DNA from: Thermomonas aquatica
Lineage (GTDB): Bacteria > Pseudomonadota > Gammaproteobacteria > Xanthomonadales > Xanthomonadaceae
Assembly: GCF_006337105.1 (NCBI RefSeq)
Contig: NZ_CP040871.1
Span: 2,941,998-3,005,997, forward strand
Direction of reading: 5' to 3'
DNA length: 64,000 nt
The position numbers and the translations under genes are program-made. Every line of letters begins with the position of its first letter. Within the stretch, counting starts at the first letter, position 1. The notes under the pieces are model-generated. The model did not search any database and was not told the DNA's origin. It was given only the letters and a program-made list of their open reading frames with translations. Positions 9,036 through 18,028 of this stretch are shown piece by piece.

Positions 9036-9105
9036 ACCGCGCCGTGTCGCCTTGACGCCGGCGCCTGTCGGCGCAAGATGGGGCGCCACGATCCGGAGCT
9101 ACCGC

Positions 9106-9549
9106 ATGGCCAACAGGCGCTGGTTCACGCGTTTCGCCAATGCCGCTTCGCGCTTCGCCGGCAGCCCGTTGAGCTTCGTGCTGGCGCTGCTGGTGGTGCT
9201 GGCGTGGATCGTGACGGGGCCGCTGTTCGGCTTCAGCGACACCTGGCAGCTGGTGATCAACACCGGCACCACCATCGTCACCTTCCTGATGGTGTTCCTG
9301 ATCCAGAACAGCCAGAACCGCGACGCGCGCGCGCTGCAGATCAAGCTGGACGAACTGATCCGCGCCACCCGCGGCGCGCACAACAGCCTGCTCGACCTCG
9401 AGGAGCTGGAGGAGCGGGAGTTGCAGACGTTCCAGGATCGCTACGAGGCGCTGGCCCGGCGCGCGCGGGAGTGCGACATCGCGGACGACGACAACGACGT
9501 GGGCACGCCGGAAGTCGCGGCACCGACGGATCCCGCTCAGCCGCGATAG
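9106..9549 (+). CDS. Low-affinity iron permease family protein
   Basis: The product has 147 residues. Two transmembrane helices (about 20-42 and 48-70: [35 protein letters not shown]) are followed by the family signature [21 protein letters not shown] and a charged helical tail. This is the bacterial low-affinity Fe permease-type domain (PF04120); transport itself has rarely been shown for bacterial members. ATG 9106 is preceded by GGAG at a good distance. Its 3' end overlaps the convergent greB by 13 bp. Confidence 0.88.
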   Translation: MANRRWFTRFANAASRFAGSPLSFVLALLVVLAWIVTGPLFGFSDTWQLVINTGTTIVTFLMVFLIQNSQNRDARALQIKLDELIRATRGAHNSLLDLEELEERELQTFQDRYEALARRARECDIADDDNDVGTPEVAAPTDPAQPR

Positions 9550-10040
9550 CGGATCCCGACGATCGCGTAGCGCACGACGCCGCCCGGCAGCACGGCGTCG
9601 AATCCGTCGTCCACGCGTTTCCTGAGCATCGCCCGCGCCAGCGGCGCGTCGATGCTGATCCAGCCGCGCTGCGCGTCGGTCTCGTCCGGGCCCACGATGC
9701 GGTAGCGCACCAGCTCGCCGCTGTCCAGGTCTTCCAGTTCGACCTCCGCGCCGAAGAACACCGCGTCGCGGTCGGCGGGCGCGGCATCGACCACGCGCAA
9801 GGCCTCCAGCCGCTTGCTCAGGTAACGCACCCGGCGGTCGATCTCGCCGAGTTGCTTCTTGCGATAGGTGTACTCGGCATTCTCCGAGCGGTCGCCCTCG
9901 GCCGCCGCGGCGGCGAGGGCCTTCACCACGCCGGGGCGCTTCGCCCGCCACAGGTCGTCCAGTTCCGATTTCAACCGGTCGTGGCCTTCGCGGGTGATCA
10001 GCGCCGTGCTCTTCTCGGCGGGGGGACGCCAACGGCTCAT
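9537..10040 (-). CDS. greB: Transcription elongation factor GreB
   Basis: GreB rescues backtracked RNA polymerase by stimulating transcript cleavage. The 167-residue product has the N-terminal coiled coil (about 12-80, with [31 protein letters not shown] carrying the acidic tip) and the C-terminal FKBP-like domain. ATG 10040 overlaps the stop of the upstream CPBP protease gene (ATGA), so the two are co-translated. A shortened, decayed copy of this gene lies at 11090-11210. Confidence 0.95.
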   Translation of the reverse strand: MSRWRPPAEKSTALITREGHDRLKSELDDLWRAKRPGVVKALAAAAAEGDRSENAEYTYRKKQLGEIDRRVRYLSKRLEALRVVDAAPADRDAVFFGAEVELEDLDSGELVRYRIVGPDETDAQRGWISIDAPLARAMLRKRVDDGFDAVLPGGVVRYAIVGIRYRG

Positions 10041-10840
10041 GCGGACAACGGTTCCGGTGGAGCGCTGGCCGACGCGGCGCGGCGGAAGTAGTACCTGCGC
10101 TGCCAGGCCACGAACAACAGCACGGCGCCCAGATAGAACGGCGCGCTCGACGCGCCGCCGGGCAGGTTGGCGCCGCCGATGGTGGGGAAGGCGGCTTCCA
10201 GCAGGCGCCCGTGCGTATTGGCGCTCCAATGCAGGAACACAGCCGGCCACACCGAGCCGCCGGCGCGCGGCACCAGCCATACCAGCAGCAGCGACAGCGT
10301 CAGGCAATGCGAGGCGAAGCCCAGCGTGGAGCGCAGCGAGGAGAACACGCTGTCGTAGAACGCCGGTAGATGCCAGACGGCCCAGATGAGGGCGACGACC
10401 AGTGCGGTCAGGAACGGCGACATGCGAGTCAGCAGCGTGTTCTGGAGATAACCGCGCCAGCCGAACTCCTCGGCGAACGGGCCGGTGATCCACGCCGTTG
10501 CCAGCATGGTGAGGAAGCCGGCATCGAGGGCGGGGTGGAAAGCGGACGGCAGCTTGCCCGCCGCGCGCAGCGCCATCCACCCGAGCCCGAGGCCGAGCGG
10601 AATCAGATAGCCGATGACGATGAAACGCAGCGACCCGGCCACGCGCAGTGTGCGCCGGCCGAACGCGCGCAGCCCGTCCAAGCCGCCTTCGGCATAGCTG
10701 GCGGCAAACCCGCCGAGGCTGCAGAAGAGTGCGGTGTACCAATACAGCGGGTTGTCCTCGCTCATGAAGATGTCGCAGGCCCAGACCGGGACGAACGCCA
10801 TGAACAGGAAAACCGCAAGCCCGCGCTGGGTCTTGGTCAT
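10037..10840 (-). CDS. CPBP-family intramembrane metalloprotease (Abi/CAAX-protease type)
   Basis: The product has 267 residues with about eight transmembrane helices. The CPBP motifs are present: EEFGWRGYL near residue 123 (EExxxR), WAVWHLPAF near 156, and HWSAN near 217. Such proteins are glutamic-type intramembrane proteases related to Rce1, with roles in prenyl-protein processing, bacteriocin immunity or signalling. The substrate here is unknown. ATG 10840 has AGGA upstream. It is coupled to greB, an unusual pairing whose meaning is not evident. Confidence 0.88.
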   Translation of the reverse strand: MTKTQRGLAVFLFMAFVPVWACDIFMSEDNPLYWYTALFCSLGGFAASYAEGGLDGLRAFGRRTLRVAGSLRFIVIGYLIPLGLGLGWMALRAAGKLPSAFHPALDAGFLTMLATAWITGPFAEEFGWRGYLQNTLLTRMSPFLTALVVALIWAVWHLPAFYDSVFSSLRSTLGFASHCLTLSLLLVWLVPRAGGSVWPAVFLHWSANTHGRLLEAAFPTIGGANLPGGASSAPFYLGAVLLFVAWQRRYYFRRAASASAPPEPLSA

Positions 10841-10883
10841 CGATATGTCCTAGAGGTGTTGTGAAGAAAAAACAACGGCGCAC

Positions 10884-11035
10884 TCAACGCCTGCCGAAGA
10901 TCCCGCGCGCGCTCCATTTGCCGAACGGCCCGCCGTATTGCCGGCCGCCGATTCGCCGATCAAGCCGCCGACATTGCGCGTGGTCTGCTTCGCCATGCGT
11001 TCCGCCACGCCTTGGCGGCGCCGGGTCCCCGACAG
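10884..11035 (-). pseudogene. Decayed fragment of the 3' end of a yjgR-like (DUF853) gene
   Basis: Reading leftward, GTRRRQGVAERMAKQTTRNVG matches GTKRRQGMIETMAKQTARTVG of the intact gene at 11746-13257. After a frame change the end reads ARGIFGRR then stop, against the intact SIFGGKR then stop. The nucleotides also align visibly with 11746-11880. No start or upstream coding part remains, so this is a gene relic. Confidence 0.7.
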
Positions 11036-11089
11036 GAGCTCGCCGATCTCCTGGCCGGGGCAGGCCGTGGTTGTGCCGCGTGCTCACCA

Positions 11090-11210
11090 GTGCGACGTGC
11101 GCGCCGAAGAACACCGCATCGCGATCCGCGGGCGCGGCGTCCGCCTTCAGCCGGTCGTGCCCGGCGCGCGTGATCAGCGCGATGCTGCCGGGCGGACCCC
11201 AGCGCCCCAT
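11090..11210 (-). pseudogene. Decayed greB fragment with an internal deletion
   Basis: The 5' part encodes MGRWGPPGSIALITRAGHDRLK, matching the start of intact GreB ([24 protein letters not shown]). It then jumps directly to [15 protein letters not shown], which lies some 60 residues later in GreB. The coiled coil is deleted and the reading then becomes non-homologous. Together with the adjacent DUF853 relic, this fills the otherwise gene-free stretch 10841-11213. Confidence 0.75.
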
Positions 11211-11213
11211 CGA

Positions 11214-11708
11214 TCAACGGCGCCGCAGGCTGTAATCGAGCTTGCTGTCGATCGGCTTGCCTTCGGTATCCAGCGCGCGCAACTCGTTGCCGGAGACGAC
11301 TTCGAACCAGCGGTCGCGCTCCTGCTTGTCTTCCGGATCGAGCAGCAGGGTCTTGCCGTCTTCCTTTACGGTCCAGGTGCCCTTGAGGGTGAAACTGCTG
11401 CTGTCGCTGTCCTGGTAGACCTCGCTCATGGTGAAGCCGCCTTCCGGGGCGAACGCGATGCTGGTGTCGATGCCGGGGCAGTCCGCGCAGGGCAGGGTGC
11501 CGCCGTAGGTGCCGGCGAACGCCTTCGCGTCGAAACCCGGGGCGGCGCTGGATGGCGAGTTCTGGTCGATTTCGGAGATCACCGCACTCTTGATCTCTTC
11601 GGTCGGCGCGGCGGCGACGGCTGCGGGCGGCGCCTCGGCTTCGCGCTTGCAGGCGGCGAGGGCGAGGCAGGACAGGGCGAGTGCAAGGAAAATGCGCGAG
11701 CGGTTCAT
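11214..11708 (-). CDS. NlpE-like copper-homeostasis/envelope-stress lipoprotein
   Basis: The product has 164 residues. A lipoprotein signal (MNRSRIFLALALSCLALAAC, lipobox LAAC at 17-20) is followed by a flexible segment. An NlpE N-terminal-type beta-barrel domain has GTYGGTLPCADCPGIDTSIAF at about 66-86, including the family CxxC. E. coli NlpE senses surface contact and lipoprotein trafficking defects through Cpx; that role is not shown here. It lies 37 bp after the yjgR-like gene on the same strand. The domain call is good, the physiological role uncertain. Confidence 0.85.
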   Translation of the reverse strand: MNRSRIFLALALSCLALAACKREAEAPPAAVAAAPTEEIKSAVISEIDQNSPSSAAPGFDAKAFAGTYGGTLPCADCPGIDTSIAFAPEGGFTMSEVYQDSDSSSFTLKGTWTVKEDGKTLLLDPEDKQERDRWFEVVSGNELRALDTEGKPIDSKLDYSLRRR

Positions 11709-11745
11709 CGTGTGGTCTCGTCGATGGGTTGCGGATGGTCGGGGA

Positions 11746-13257
11746 TCAGCGTTTGCCGCCGAAGATGCTGCCGAGGATGCCGCGCAGGATCTGCCGGCCG
11801 ACCTGGTTGCCGACGGTGCGGGCGGTCTGCTTGGCCATGGTCTCGATCATGCCCTGGCGGCGCTTGGTGCCGAACACGGCGTCCTTGACCGCACCGCCGA
11901 AACCGCCTTCCTCGGCATCGTCGTCTTCGCGGGTCTTCGCTTGCGGCGCCTGCGCCTGTTCGGCTTTCGTTTCCGCTTTCTTCGCCAGCAGTTCGGCGGC
12001 GGAATCGCGGTCGATGCGGGTGTCGTACTTCATGCCGACCGGGCTGCCGGCGCGCACCTGCGCGCGTTCGGCCTCGGTGATCGCGCCCATCCGGCAACGC
12101 GGCGGCGCGACCAGGGTCTTCTCGACCGGCATCGGGATGCCCTTGTCCTGCAGGGTCGAGACCAGCGCCTCGCCGACGCCGAGCTGGCCGATGGTCTTGG
12201 CCACGTCCAGGCCGGGATTGGCGACGAAGGTTTCCGCGGCGGTCTTGACCGCCTTCTGGTCGCGCGGGGTGAACGCGCGCAGCGCATGCTGGAAGCGGTT
12301 GCCCATCTGGCCGAGGATCTCGTCCGGCACGTCGTCGGGGAACTGCGAGCAGAAGTACACGCCGACGCCCTTGGAGCGGATCAGGCGGACGACCTGTTCG
12401 ATGCGCTGGCGCAGCGCCGGCGGCGCGTCGTCGAACAGCAGGTGCGCCTCGTCGAACACGAAGACGAGTTTCGGCTTGTCGAGGTCGCCGACTTCCGGCA
12501 GGTTCTCGAACAGTTCGCTGAGCAGCCACAGCAGGAAGCTGGAATACAGCTTGGGCTTCAGGATCAGCTGGTCGGCGGCCAGGATGTTGACCACGCCGCG
12601 GCCGTCGGTCGTGGTGCGCATCAGGTCGGCCAGTTCCAGCGCCGGTTCGCCGAAGAACAGCTCCGCGCCTTCCTGTTCCAGGCGCAGCAGGGCGCGCTGG
12701 ATGGCGCCGATCGACTGCGTGCTGACCAGGCCGTAGGAGGTGGACACGTCCTTGCGTTCCTCGGCGATCAGGCCGAGCAGGGCGCGCAGGTCCTCGAGGT
12801 CGAGCAGCAGCAGGCCGCGGTCGTCGGCCAGCTTGAACACGATGTCGAGCACGCCGCCCTGGGTCTCGTTCAATTCGAGGATGCGGCCGAGCAGGGTCGG
12901 GCCCATCTCGCTGACGGTGGTGCGCACCGGGTGGCCGAGCTTGCCCCACAGGTCCCAGAACACCACCGGCGCGGCTTCATTGCGGTAATCGGCGATGCCC
13001 AGCTGGGCGATGCGCTGCTGGATCCTGTCGTTCATGGCACCGGCCGCCGCCAGCCCGGCCACGTCGCCCTTGACGTCGGCCAGGAACACCGGCACGCCGA
13101 TCCGGCTGAAGCCCTCGGCCAGGGTCATCAGGGTCACCGTCTTGCCGGTGCCGGTGGCGCCGGCGACCAGGCCGTGGCGATTGCCGTATTTCGGCAGCAG
13201 GAACACGTTGCCGCTGGTTTCGGTGGTGACGGCCTTGCCGACGAGGATGGGGTCCAT
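11746..13257 (-). CDS. YjgR-like DUF853 P-loop ATPase (HerA/VirB4-related)
   Basis: The product has 503 residues. Walker A is GATGTGKT near residue 33, Walker B LVFVFDEAHLLF near 265, and a conserved VYFCSQFPDDVPDEILGQMGNR segment lies near 300. The tail is a glycine-rich segment ending IFGGKR. DUF853 proteins belong to the HerA/FtsK ATPase superfamily and are widespread with unknown function. ATG 13257 gives the family start MDPILVGKA. The gene is transcribed divergently from the transglycosylase gene. A relic of its 3' end is found at 10884-11035. Confidence 0.92.
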   Translation of the reverse strand: MDPILVGKAVTTETSGNVFLLPKYGNRHGLVAGATGTGKTVTLMTLAEGFSRIGVPVFLADVKGDVAGLAAAGAMNDRIQQRIAQLGIADYRNEAAPVVFWDLWGKLGHPVRTTVSEMGPTLLGRILELNETQGGVLDIVFKLADDRGLLLLDLEDLRALLGLIAEERKDVSTSYGLVSTQSIGAIQRALLRLEQEGAELFFGEPALELADLMRTTTDGRGVVNILAADQLILKPKLYSSFLLWLLSELFENLPEVGDLDKPKLVFVFDEAHLLFDDAPPALRQRIEQVVRLIRSKGVGVYFCSQFPDDVPDEILGQMGNRFQHALRAFTPRDQKAVKTAAETFVANPGLDVAKTIGQLGVGEALVSTLQDKGIPMPVEKTLVAPPRCRMGAITEAERAQVRAGSPVGMKYDTRIDRDSAAELLAKKAETKAEQAQAPQAKTREDDDAEEGGFGGAVKDAVFGTKRRQGMIETMAKQTARTVGNQVGRQILRGILGSIFGGKR

Positions 13258-13411
13258 GCGAATGCGCGTCCGATGATGGGCTGCTGGGAATGTGAATGCG
13301 TGCAACGCCGATTCTATGCGATGCCGGTCGCATTTCCCGTGCCGTGGCGGGTTCCCTTGCCCGCGCGTGGCGGCTACCCTCCCGCTTCCCACGCAGCCCC
13401 TCGATGCATCC

Positions 13412-14947
13412 ATGTCCCATCGCGTTTCCGTGTTTGCCGCCGCATTCGCCATCGCCTCGATCGCCGCCTTGTCCGCGCCGGGCGCCCACGCGCAATCGAA
13501 GCGCGACCTGGCCGCCGCCAGCGTCCTCCAGCAACGCATGGATGCCGCCGAGAAGCGTTACCGCGACGGCATGCTGGCCGATGACGAGGAAGCCGCCAGC
13601 GCCGCCAGCAGCGCCGCGCTGGCCGAGATGAAGACGGTGATCGAGGCCTGCGCGAAGCAGAAGGGCTGCTCGATGCCGGGCATGCTGGCGACCTACGAAC
13701 GCCTGCTCAAGGCCAGCCCGCAAGCCGGCGAGGAACTGTTCGACGAGGACGGCCAGGACCCGATCGACGAAGCCGACTTCACCGCCGCCGACGTGCCGGA
13801 CGAGGCGAACGCAGCCTCGCTGCTGAGCGAGGACGGCCAGCGCTTCGTGCGCATGGTGCAGTTCAACCCGGCGGTGCAGGCCGGCATCCGCCGCTGGCTC
13901 ACCGACATGCGCCCGTCGCTGATGGACAGCTACGAGAACTACCGCTACATGCAGCACCTGATGTCGCCGCCGTTCAAGCGCCACGGCCTGCCGGAGGCGC
14001 TGCTGTTCGGGATCATGGCCAAGGAATCCAACGGCAAGGTGCATGCCGGTTCGCGCGCCGGCGCGGTGGGTCCGCTGCAATTCATGCCGGCCACCGGCCG
14101 CCGCTTCGGCCTGGGCAACGACGGCACCGGCTTCGATACCCGCTACGACCCGGCCGCATCGGCCGATGCCGCCGCGCAGTACCTGAGCGAGCGCATGGCC
14201 CAGCTCAACAACAGCATCGAACTGTCGCTGGCCGGCTACAACGGCGGCGAGGGCCGCGCGGCGCGGGTGTTCCAGGGCAGCGGCGGGCGCAGCTTCTGGG
14301 ACTACGACGTCTACAACCAGTTCCCCGCGGAAACCAAGGACTACGTGCCGATGGTGATCGCCGCGGCCTGGCTGTTCCTGCATCCGAAGGAATACGGCAT
14401 CCGCTGGCCGCGGGTCAGCGCCAGGCCGGCCATGGTCACCCTGACGCAACCGGCCTCGATCTACGAGCTCACCATCTGCCTGGGCAACTACGGTTCGCGC
14501 GACGGCTACATGCGCGCGTTGCGCAACCTCAATCCGCGCTGGGACGTGGACAGCACGATTCCCGCCGGTACCGCGCTCAACGCCACCACCCGCATCGCCT
14601 GGCTGTATCGCTTCAATTGCGGCAACGGCAAGCGCGCGCAACTGGCCAAGCAACTGGTGCAGAGCAACGTGCAGTCCGCGCTGGTGCGGATCGGGCCGAT
14701 GACCAGCGCGCCCGTCGCAAGCGCCGATCCGCCGGCGCAGGAAGCCGCGCCGCCGCCCAGGCCGGCCAAGCCCGCCAAGCCGGCGAAGCCGAAGACCTAC
14801 AAGGTGCAGCGCGGCGAGAACCTGACCGGGATCGCGCGCAAGTTCGATTGCGACCTGTCCGATTTCGCCAAGGCCAACAAGCTCAAGCCGCCGAAGTACG
14901 CGATCCGCCCCGGGCAGGCCCTGAAGCTCGCAGGCTGCAAGGGGTGA
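13412..14947 (+). CDS. Membrane-bound lytic murein transglycosylase D-like protein with LysM
   Basis: This exported enzyme cleaves peptidoglycan between MurNAc and GlcNAc, forming anhydro-muropeptides. The 511-residue product has a signal peptide (1-27, ending GAHA). An SLT domain has FGIMAKESNGKVHAGSRAGAVGPLQFM near residue 200, with the catalytic Glu in AKES. GYNGG lies near 275. A Pro/Ala/Lys linker and a C-terminal LysM domain (KVQRGENLTGIARKFDCD onward, about 465-510) follow. No lipobox is obvious, so anchoring may differ from E. coli MltD. The tandem repeat array begins immediately after its stop codon. Confidence 0.9.
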   Translation: MSHRVSVFAAAFAIASIAALSAPGAHAQSKRDLAAASVLQQRMDAAEKRYRDGMLADDEEAASAASSAALAEMKTVIEACAKQKGCSMPGMLATYERLLKASPQAGEELFDEDGQDPIDEADFTAADVPDEANAASLLSEDGQRFVRMVQFNPAVQAGIRRWLTDMRPSLMDSYENYRYMQHLMSPPFKRHGLPEALLFGIMAKESNGKVHAGSRAGAVGPLQFMPATGRRFGLGNDGTGFDTRYDPAASADAAAQYLSERMAQLNNSIELSLAGYNGGEGRAARVFQGSGGRSFWDYDVYNQFPAETKDYVPMVIAAAWLFLHPKEYGIRWPRVSARPAMVTLTQPASIYELTICLGNYGSRDGYMRALRNLNPRWDVDSTIPAGTALNATTRIAWLYRFNCGNGKRAQLAKQLVQSNVQSALVRIGPMTSAPVASADPPAQEAAPPPRPAKPAKPAKPKTYKVQRGENLTGIARKFDCDLSDFAKANKLKPPKYAIRPGQALKLAGCKG

Positions 14948-15310
14948 GCGGGGAATTCGAGCGGCGCTAGCCGCGAGCCCGCGAACGCCCGCTGCCATGC
15001 AAGGCAGCGGGCCGGGGCCAGCGGGGAATTCGAGCGGCGCTAGCCGCGAGCCCGCGAACGCCCGCTGCCATGCAAGGCAGCGGGCCGGGGCCAGCGGGGA
15101 ATTCGAGCGGCGCTAGCCGCGAGCCCGCGAACGCCCGCTGCCATGCAAGGCAGCGGGCCGGGGCCAGCGGGGAATTCGAGCGGCGCTAGCCGCGAGCCCG
15201 CGAACGCCCGCTGCCATGCAAGGCAGCGGGCCGGGGCCAGCGGGGAATTCGAGCGGCGCTAGCCGCGAGCCCGCGAACGCCCGCTGCCATGCAAGGCAGC
15301 GGGCCGGGGC
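14948..15310. repeat. Five tandem 73-bp palindromic repeats (REP-like array)
   Basis: Identical units start at 14948, 15021, 15094, 15167 and 15240; the last is about two bases short. Each holds a perfect 9-bp stem, CCCGCTGCC / GGCAGCGGG, with loop ATGCAA (first copy 14988-15011). A second small stem, GCGGC / GCCGC, has loop GCTA (14961-14974). The array fills the gap between two convergent genes, starting one base after one stop and ending 12 bp before the other. The absence of differences between copies suggests recent expansion. It contains no plausible gene. Confidence 0.97.
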
Positions 15311-15322
15311 GGTTGCCGGCGG

Positions 15323-16387
15323 TCAGGCGGCGCTGGCGACCCGGTTGCGCCCCGCGCGCTTGGCTTCGTAGAGCGCGCGATCCGCTCTGGCGAACAAGGC
15401 ATCGGTCGCGCTGCCCGCCGCAGGCACCGCGCAGGCGGCGCCCACGCTGATGGTGACCAGGCCGGCCTGCGCATGGCGGTGTTCTATCGCGCAGGCCTGC
15501 ACGGCTTCGCGCACGCGCTCGGCCAGGGCATGCGCCTGCTCCAGCGCGGTGCCGGGCAGGATGATGGCGAATTCCTCGCCGCCGTAACGGGCCAGCCGGC
15601 CAGTCGATCCGGCGATCGTCTCCTTCAGGATCGCCGCGACCAGGCGCAGGCAATCGTCGCCGGCCAGGTGGCCGTAGCCGTCGTTGTAGGCCTTGAAGTC
15701 GTCCACGTCCGCGAGCACCAGCGACAGCGGGGAAGCGGATGCGCCGGCATCCGCATGCGCCTGCGCGAACCATGCGTCGAAGCTGCGCCGGTTGGGGATC
15801 CGGGTCAGGCTGTCGAGTTCCGACAGCGATTCGACGATGGCGTAGGCATCCCGCAGTTCCTCGTTGGCGCGTTGCAGGGCCGCCACCAGGTTGGCGGCGC
15901 GGATCGCGCCGGCGATCTGGTCGGCGACCGTTTCCAGCAACGCGCGTTGCCCGCGGAACGCGCCCGGCGCCTGGCTTTCGACGTTGAGGACGGCCAGCAC
16001 CTCGCCGCGATGGACGATCGGCACGCACAGTTCGGAGCGGGTGCCGGGCATGGTGTCGATGAAATTGGGGTGGCTGCTGGTGTCCTCGATGTCGAGCGTG
16101 CGCCCGGTCAGCGCGCATTCGCCGACCACGCCCGAGCCGAGCGCGCGGCGGTAGCCCACGGCGATCGCCGTGGGCACCTCGCTGTACACCGCTTCGCAGC
16201 AGAATTCGCCGCGCTCGCGGTCGACCCGGGCGAAGGCGATGAATTCCCAGCCGAATTCGTCGTGCAGGGTGTCCACGATCCGCTGCAGCATCGGGCCGAG
16301 GTCGAGGTCTTCCAGCGCAATGCGGGCGATGCGGTTCAGCACCGACAGCTGGCGCAAGGTGTCCCGCCCGGAATCGTCCTGATGCAT
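15323..16387 (-). CDS. GAF-GGDEF diguanylate cyclase
   Basis: The product has 354 residues. A GAF domain (about 25-170, with LCVPIVHRGEVLAVLNVES) is followed by a short coiled coil and a GGDEF domain (about 195-350) with active-site RYGGEEFAI near residue 267, LARYGG context and DSLTRIPNRRSFD at its start. It should make cyclic di-GMP from two GTP, controlled by a small ligand or cofactor in the GAF domain. No RxxD product-inhibition site stands out. There is no membrane segment, so it is cytosolic. Its 3' end abuts the 73-bp repeat array. Confidence 0.93.
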   Translation of the reverse strand: MHQDDSGRDTLRQLSVLNRIARIALEDLDLGPMLQRIVDTLHDEFGWEFIAFARVDRERGEFCCEAVYSEVPTAIAVGYRRALGSGVVGECALTGRTLDIEDTSSHPNFIDTMPGTRSELCVPIVHRGEVLAVLNVESQAPGAFRGQRALLETVADQIAGAIRAANLVAALQRANEELRDAYAIVESLSELDSLTRIPNRRSFDAWFAQAHADAGASASPLSLVLADVDDFKAYNDGYGHLAGDDCLRLVAAILKETIAGSTGRLARYGGEEFAIILPGTALEQAHALAERVREAVQACAIEHRHAQAGLVTISVGAACAVPAAGSATDALFARADRALYEAKRAGRNRVASAA

Positions 16388-16443
16388 TCGTCCCCCGGAT
16401 CGCGCGCGCAGGTTCCCCTATCGCGGCAAGCGGCGCAAGCGCC

Positions 16444-16461
16444 GGGCCGGCCGCCCGGCCC
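16444..16461 (-). terminator. GC hairpin after psd
   Basis: GGGCCGG-CCGC-CCGGCCC gives a 7-bp stem with a 4-nt loop, 7 bp past the psd stop on the leftward strand. No T-tract follows, so it may only protect the transcript end. Confidence 0.4.
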
Positions 16462-16467
16462 TTGGCA

Positions 16468-17310
16468 TCATCCGCGCAACGCCAGTCGCTGCCCCAGCCG
16501 CACGGGCTGTTCCGCGGCCAACCCCGGCGCAAGGCTCGCCGCGCCCTTCGGCAGCAGCACGATCACCGTGCTGCCGTAGTTGAAGCGCGCCATCTCGGCG
16601 AAGCGCTCGAGCACGATGCCCTTGCCGCGGTAATCCTTGCTGGTGATGCGGTCGGCATAGGCGGGGATCTCGACGCCGCTCCACACGGTCTCCACCCCGG
16701 ACACCAGCAGCGCGCCGACCATCACCGAGGCCATCGGCCCGAACTCGGTATCGAAGTGGCAGACCAGGCGCTCGTTGCGGGCGAACAGGCGCGGCACGTC
16801 GGCCACCGCGGCGGTGCCGACCGAGAACAGCCGGCCGGGCACGTGCACGGTTTCGCGCAGGGTGCCGGTCCACGGCATGTGCACGCGGTGGTAGTCGCGC
16901 GGCGAGAGGTACACGGTGGCGAACAGGCCGTCGGCGTAGGGCTTCGCGGCTTCCTCGTCGCCCAGCAGTTCGGCGGCGGTATAGGACTGGCCCTTGGCCT
17001 GGAAGATGCGGCCATCGACGATCTCGCCGCACTGGCTGATGTGGCCGTCGGCCGGCATCAGCAACGCGTTCGGATCCGGATCCGGCACGCGCGCGCCGGG
17101 CTTCAGCGCGCGGGTGAAGAAGGCATTGAAGCTTGGATACGCGTTCGGATCCGGTTCGGCGGCTTCGGACAGGTCGACGCCGAACTTGCGGGTCACCGTG
17201 TCGATCAGCCATTGCTTGATCGACGGATTGGTCGAGTACGCCAGCCTGCGCGCCAGCGAGGACAGCAGCCGGTGCGGCAGGACATAGGTGAGGGCAGTGA
17301 TCGGGCTCAT
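16468..17310 (-). CDS. psd: Phosphatidylserine decarboxylase proenzyme
   Basis: Psd makes phosphatidylethanolamine at the inner membrane. The 280-residue proenzyme is of usual bacterial type I length. [11 protein letters not shown] lies near residue 86 and [10 protein letters not shown] near 142. The self-cleavage site is FNYGST near residue 246, where the Ser becomes the pyruvoyl group (LGST in E. coli, YGST here). ATG 17310 overlaps the stop of the SCO1 gene by 4 bp, so the two are coupled. Identification is firm. Confidence 0.96.
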   Translation of the reverse strand: MSPITALTYVLPHRLLSSLARRLAYSTNPSIKQWLIDTVTRKFGVDLSEAAEPDPNAYPSFNAFFTRALKPGARVPDPDPNALLMPADGHISQCGEIVDGRIFQAKGQSYTAAELLGDEEAAKPYADGLFATVYLSPRDYHRVHMPWTGTLRETVHVPGRLFSVGTAAVADVPRLFARNERLVCHFDTEFGPMASVMVGALLVSGVETVWSGVEIPAYADRITSKDYRGKGIVLERFAEMARFNYGSTVIVLLPKGAASLAPGLAAEQPVRLGQRLALRG

Positions 17311-17945
17311 TGTTTGCCCTCGGTCAGCTTGGCAAGGTCGGCGGCGATGCCTTTCACATCGAACGGCGGTTGCACCACGCCGGCCATCCGCGCCTGCGGG
17401 TCGAGCATCACCAGCGCGGCGCTGTGGTCGATCGTGTAGTCGTCCGGCTTGCCGCTGGCGCCCGGCGATTTCATGAACACCAGCGACAGCGAACGCGCGA
17501 AGGCTTCCAGCTGCGGCAGCGGCGCGGTCGCGGCCAGGGTGTCGGCGTGGAAGGCATGCGCGTAGTCGCCGGTGAGCTTCGGGCTGTCGCGGTCCGGGTC
17601 GGCGGAGACGAACAGCACGCGCGGGCGGGTGGCTTCCGGCAGCGACGCCCATCGCTTCTGCGCGCCGGCAAGCTGGGCCAGCGTGGTCGGGCACACGTCC
17701 GGGCAGTGGGTGAAGCCGAGGAAGACCAAGGTCCAGTGGCCCTTGAGCTCGTCGCCGGTCAGCGGCGTGCCGTCCGATTGCTGCAGGGAGAACGCAGGCA
17801 GGGTGCGTGGCGTCGGCAGCAGGTTGAAGCTGGCCACGGACGGCGGCGCGGCCACCGGCACGGCGAAATGCCGCTGCGACACCCACAGGCCCAGCCCGGC
17901 GGCGATGGCGGCGATGACCAGCAGGAGGATGGCGCGTTTCGACAT
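17307..17945 (-). CDS. SCO1/SenC family copper chaperone or thiol reductase
   Basis: The product has 212 residues with an N-terminal membrane anchor (about 4-22, [18 protein letters not shown]) and a periplasmic thioredoxin-like domain. The copper-binding motif CPDVCP is near residue 80 and the third ligand His in IDHSA near 172. SCO proteins deliver copper to the CuA site of cytochrome oxidase. ATG 17945 (MSKRAIL) is preferred over one 30 bp upstream, because the cationic start then sits directly before the anchor. It is the first gene of the SCO1-psd pair, divergent from prmB. Confidence 0.92.
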   Translation of the reverse strand: MSKRAILLLVIAAIAAGLGLWVSQRHFAVPVAAPPSVASFNLLPTPRTLPAFSLQQSDGTPLTGDELKGHWTLVFLGFTHCPDVCPTTLAQLAGAQKRWASLPEATRPRVLFVSADPDRDSPKLTGDYAHAFHADTLAATAPLPQLEAFARSLSLVFMKSPGASGKPDDYTIDHSAALVMLDPQARMAGVVQPPFDVKGIAADLAKLTEGKQ

Positions 17946-17994
17946 GAGCGATGGCAATGACCGGAAAGCGGCCATGATAGCGGCCCGCCGCCGC

Positions 17995-18000
17995 TATACT
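17995..18000 (+). promoter_or_regulatory. Candidate -10 element (TATACT) for prmB
   Basis: TATACT lies 28 bp before the prmB ATG in the divergent gap with the SCO1 gene. No clear -35 box is visible. Confidence 0.45.
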
Positions 18001-18028
18001 TCACGGTTACAGACCGCATAGCGCCGCC

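Noticed and set aside
12977-14998. A 673-codon minus-strand frame
   Set aside because: It is antisense to the MltD-like gene and contains only a mirror of the yjgR-like gene at its end.
14948-15310. CRISPR array
   Set aside because: The 73-bp units are directly adjacent, with no variable spacers between repeats, and no cas genes are in the window.
15186-15474. Short minus-strand frames through the repeat array ending HGSGRSRARG
   Set aside because: They come from the repeat sequence itself; the cyclase gene already stops at 15323.
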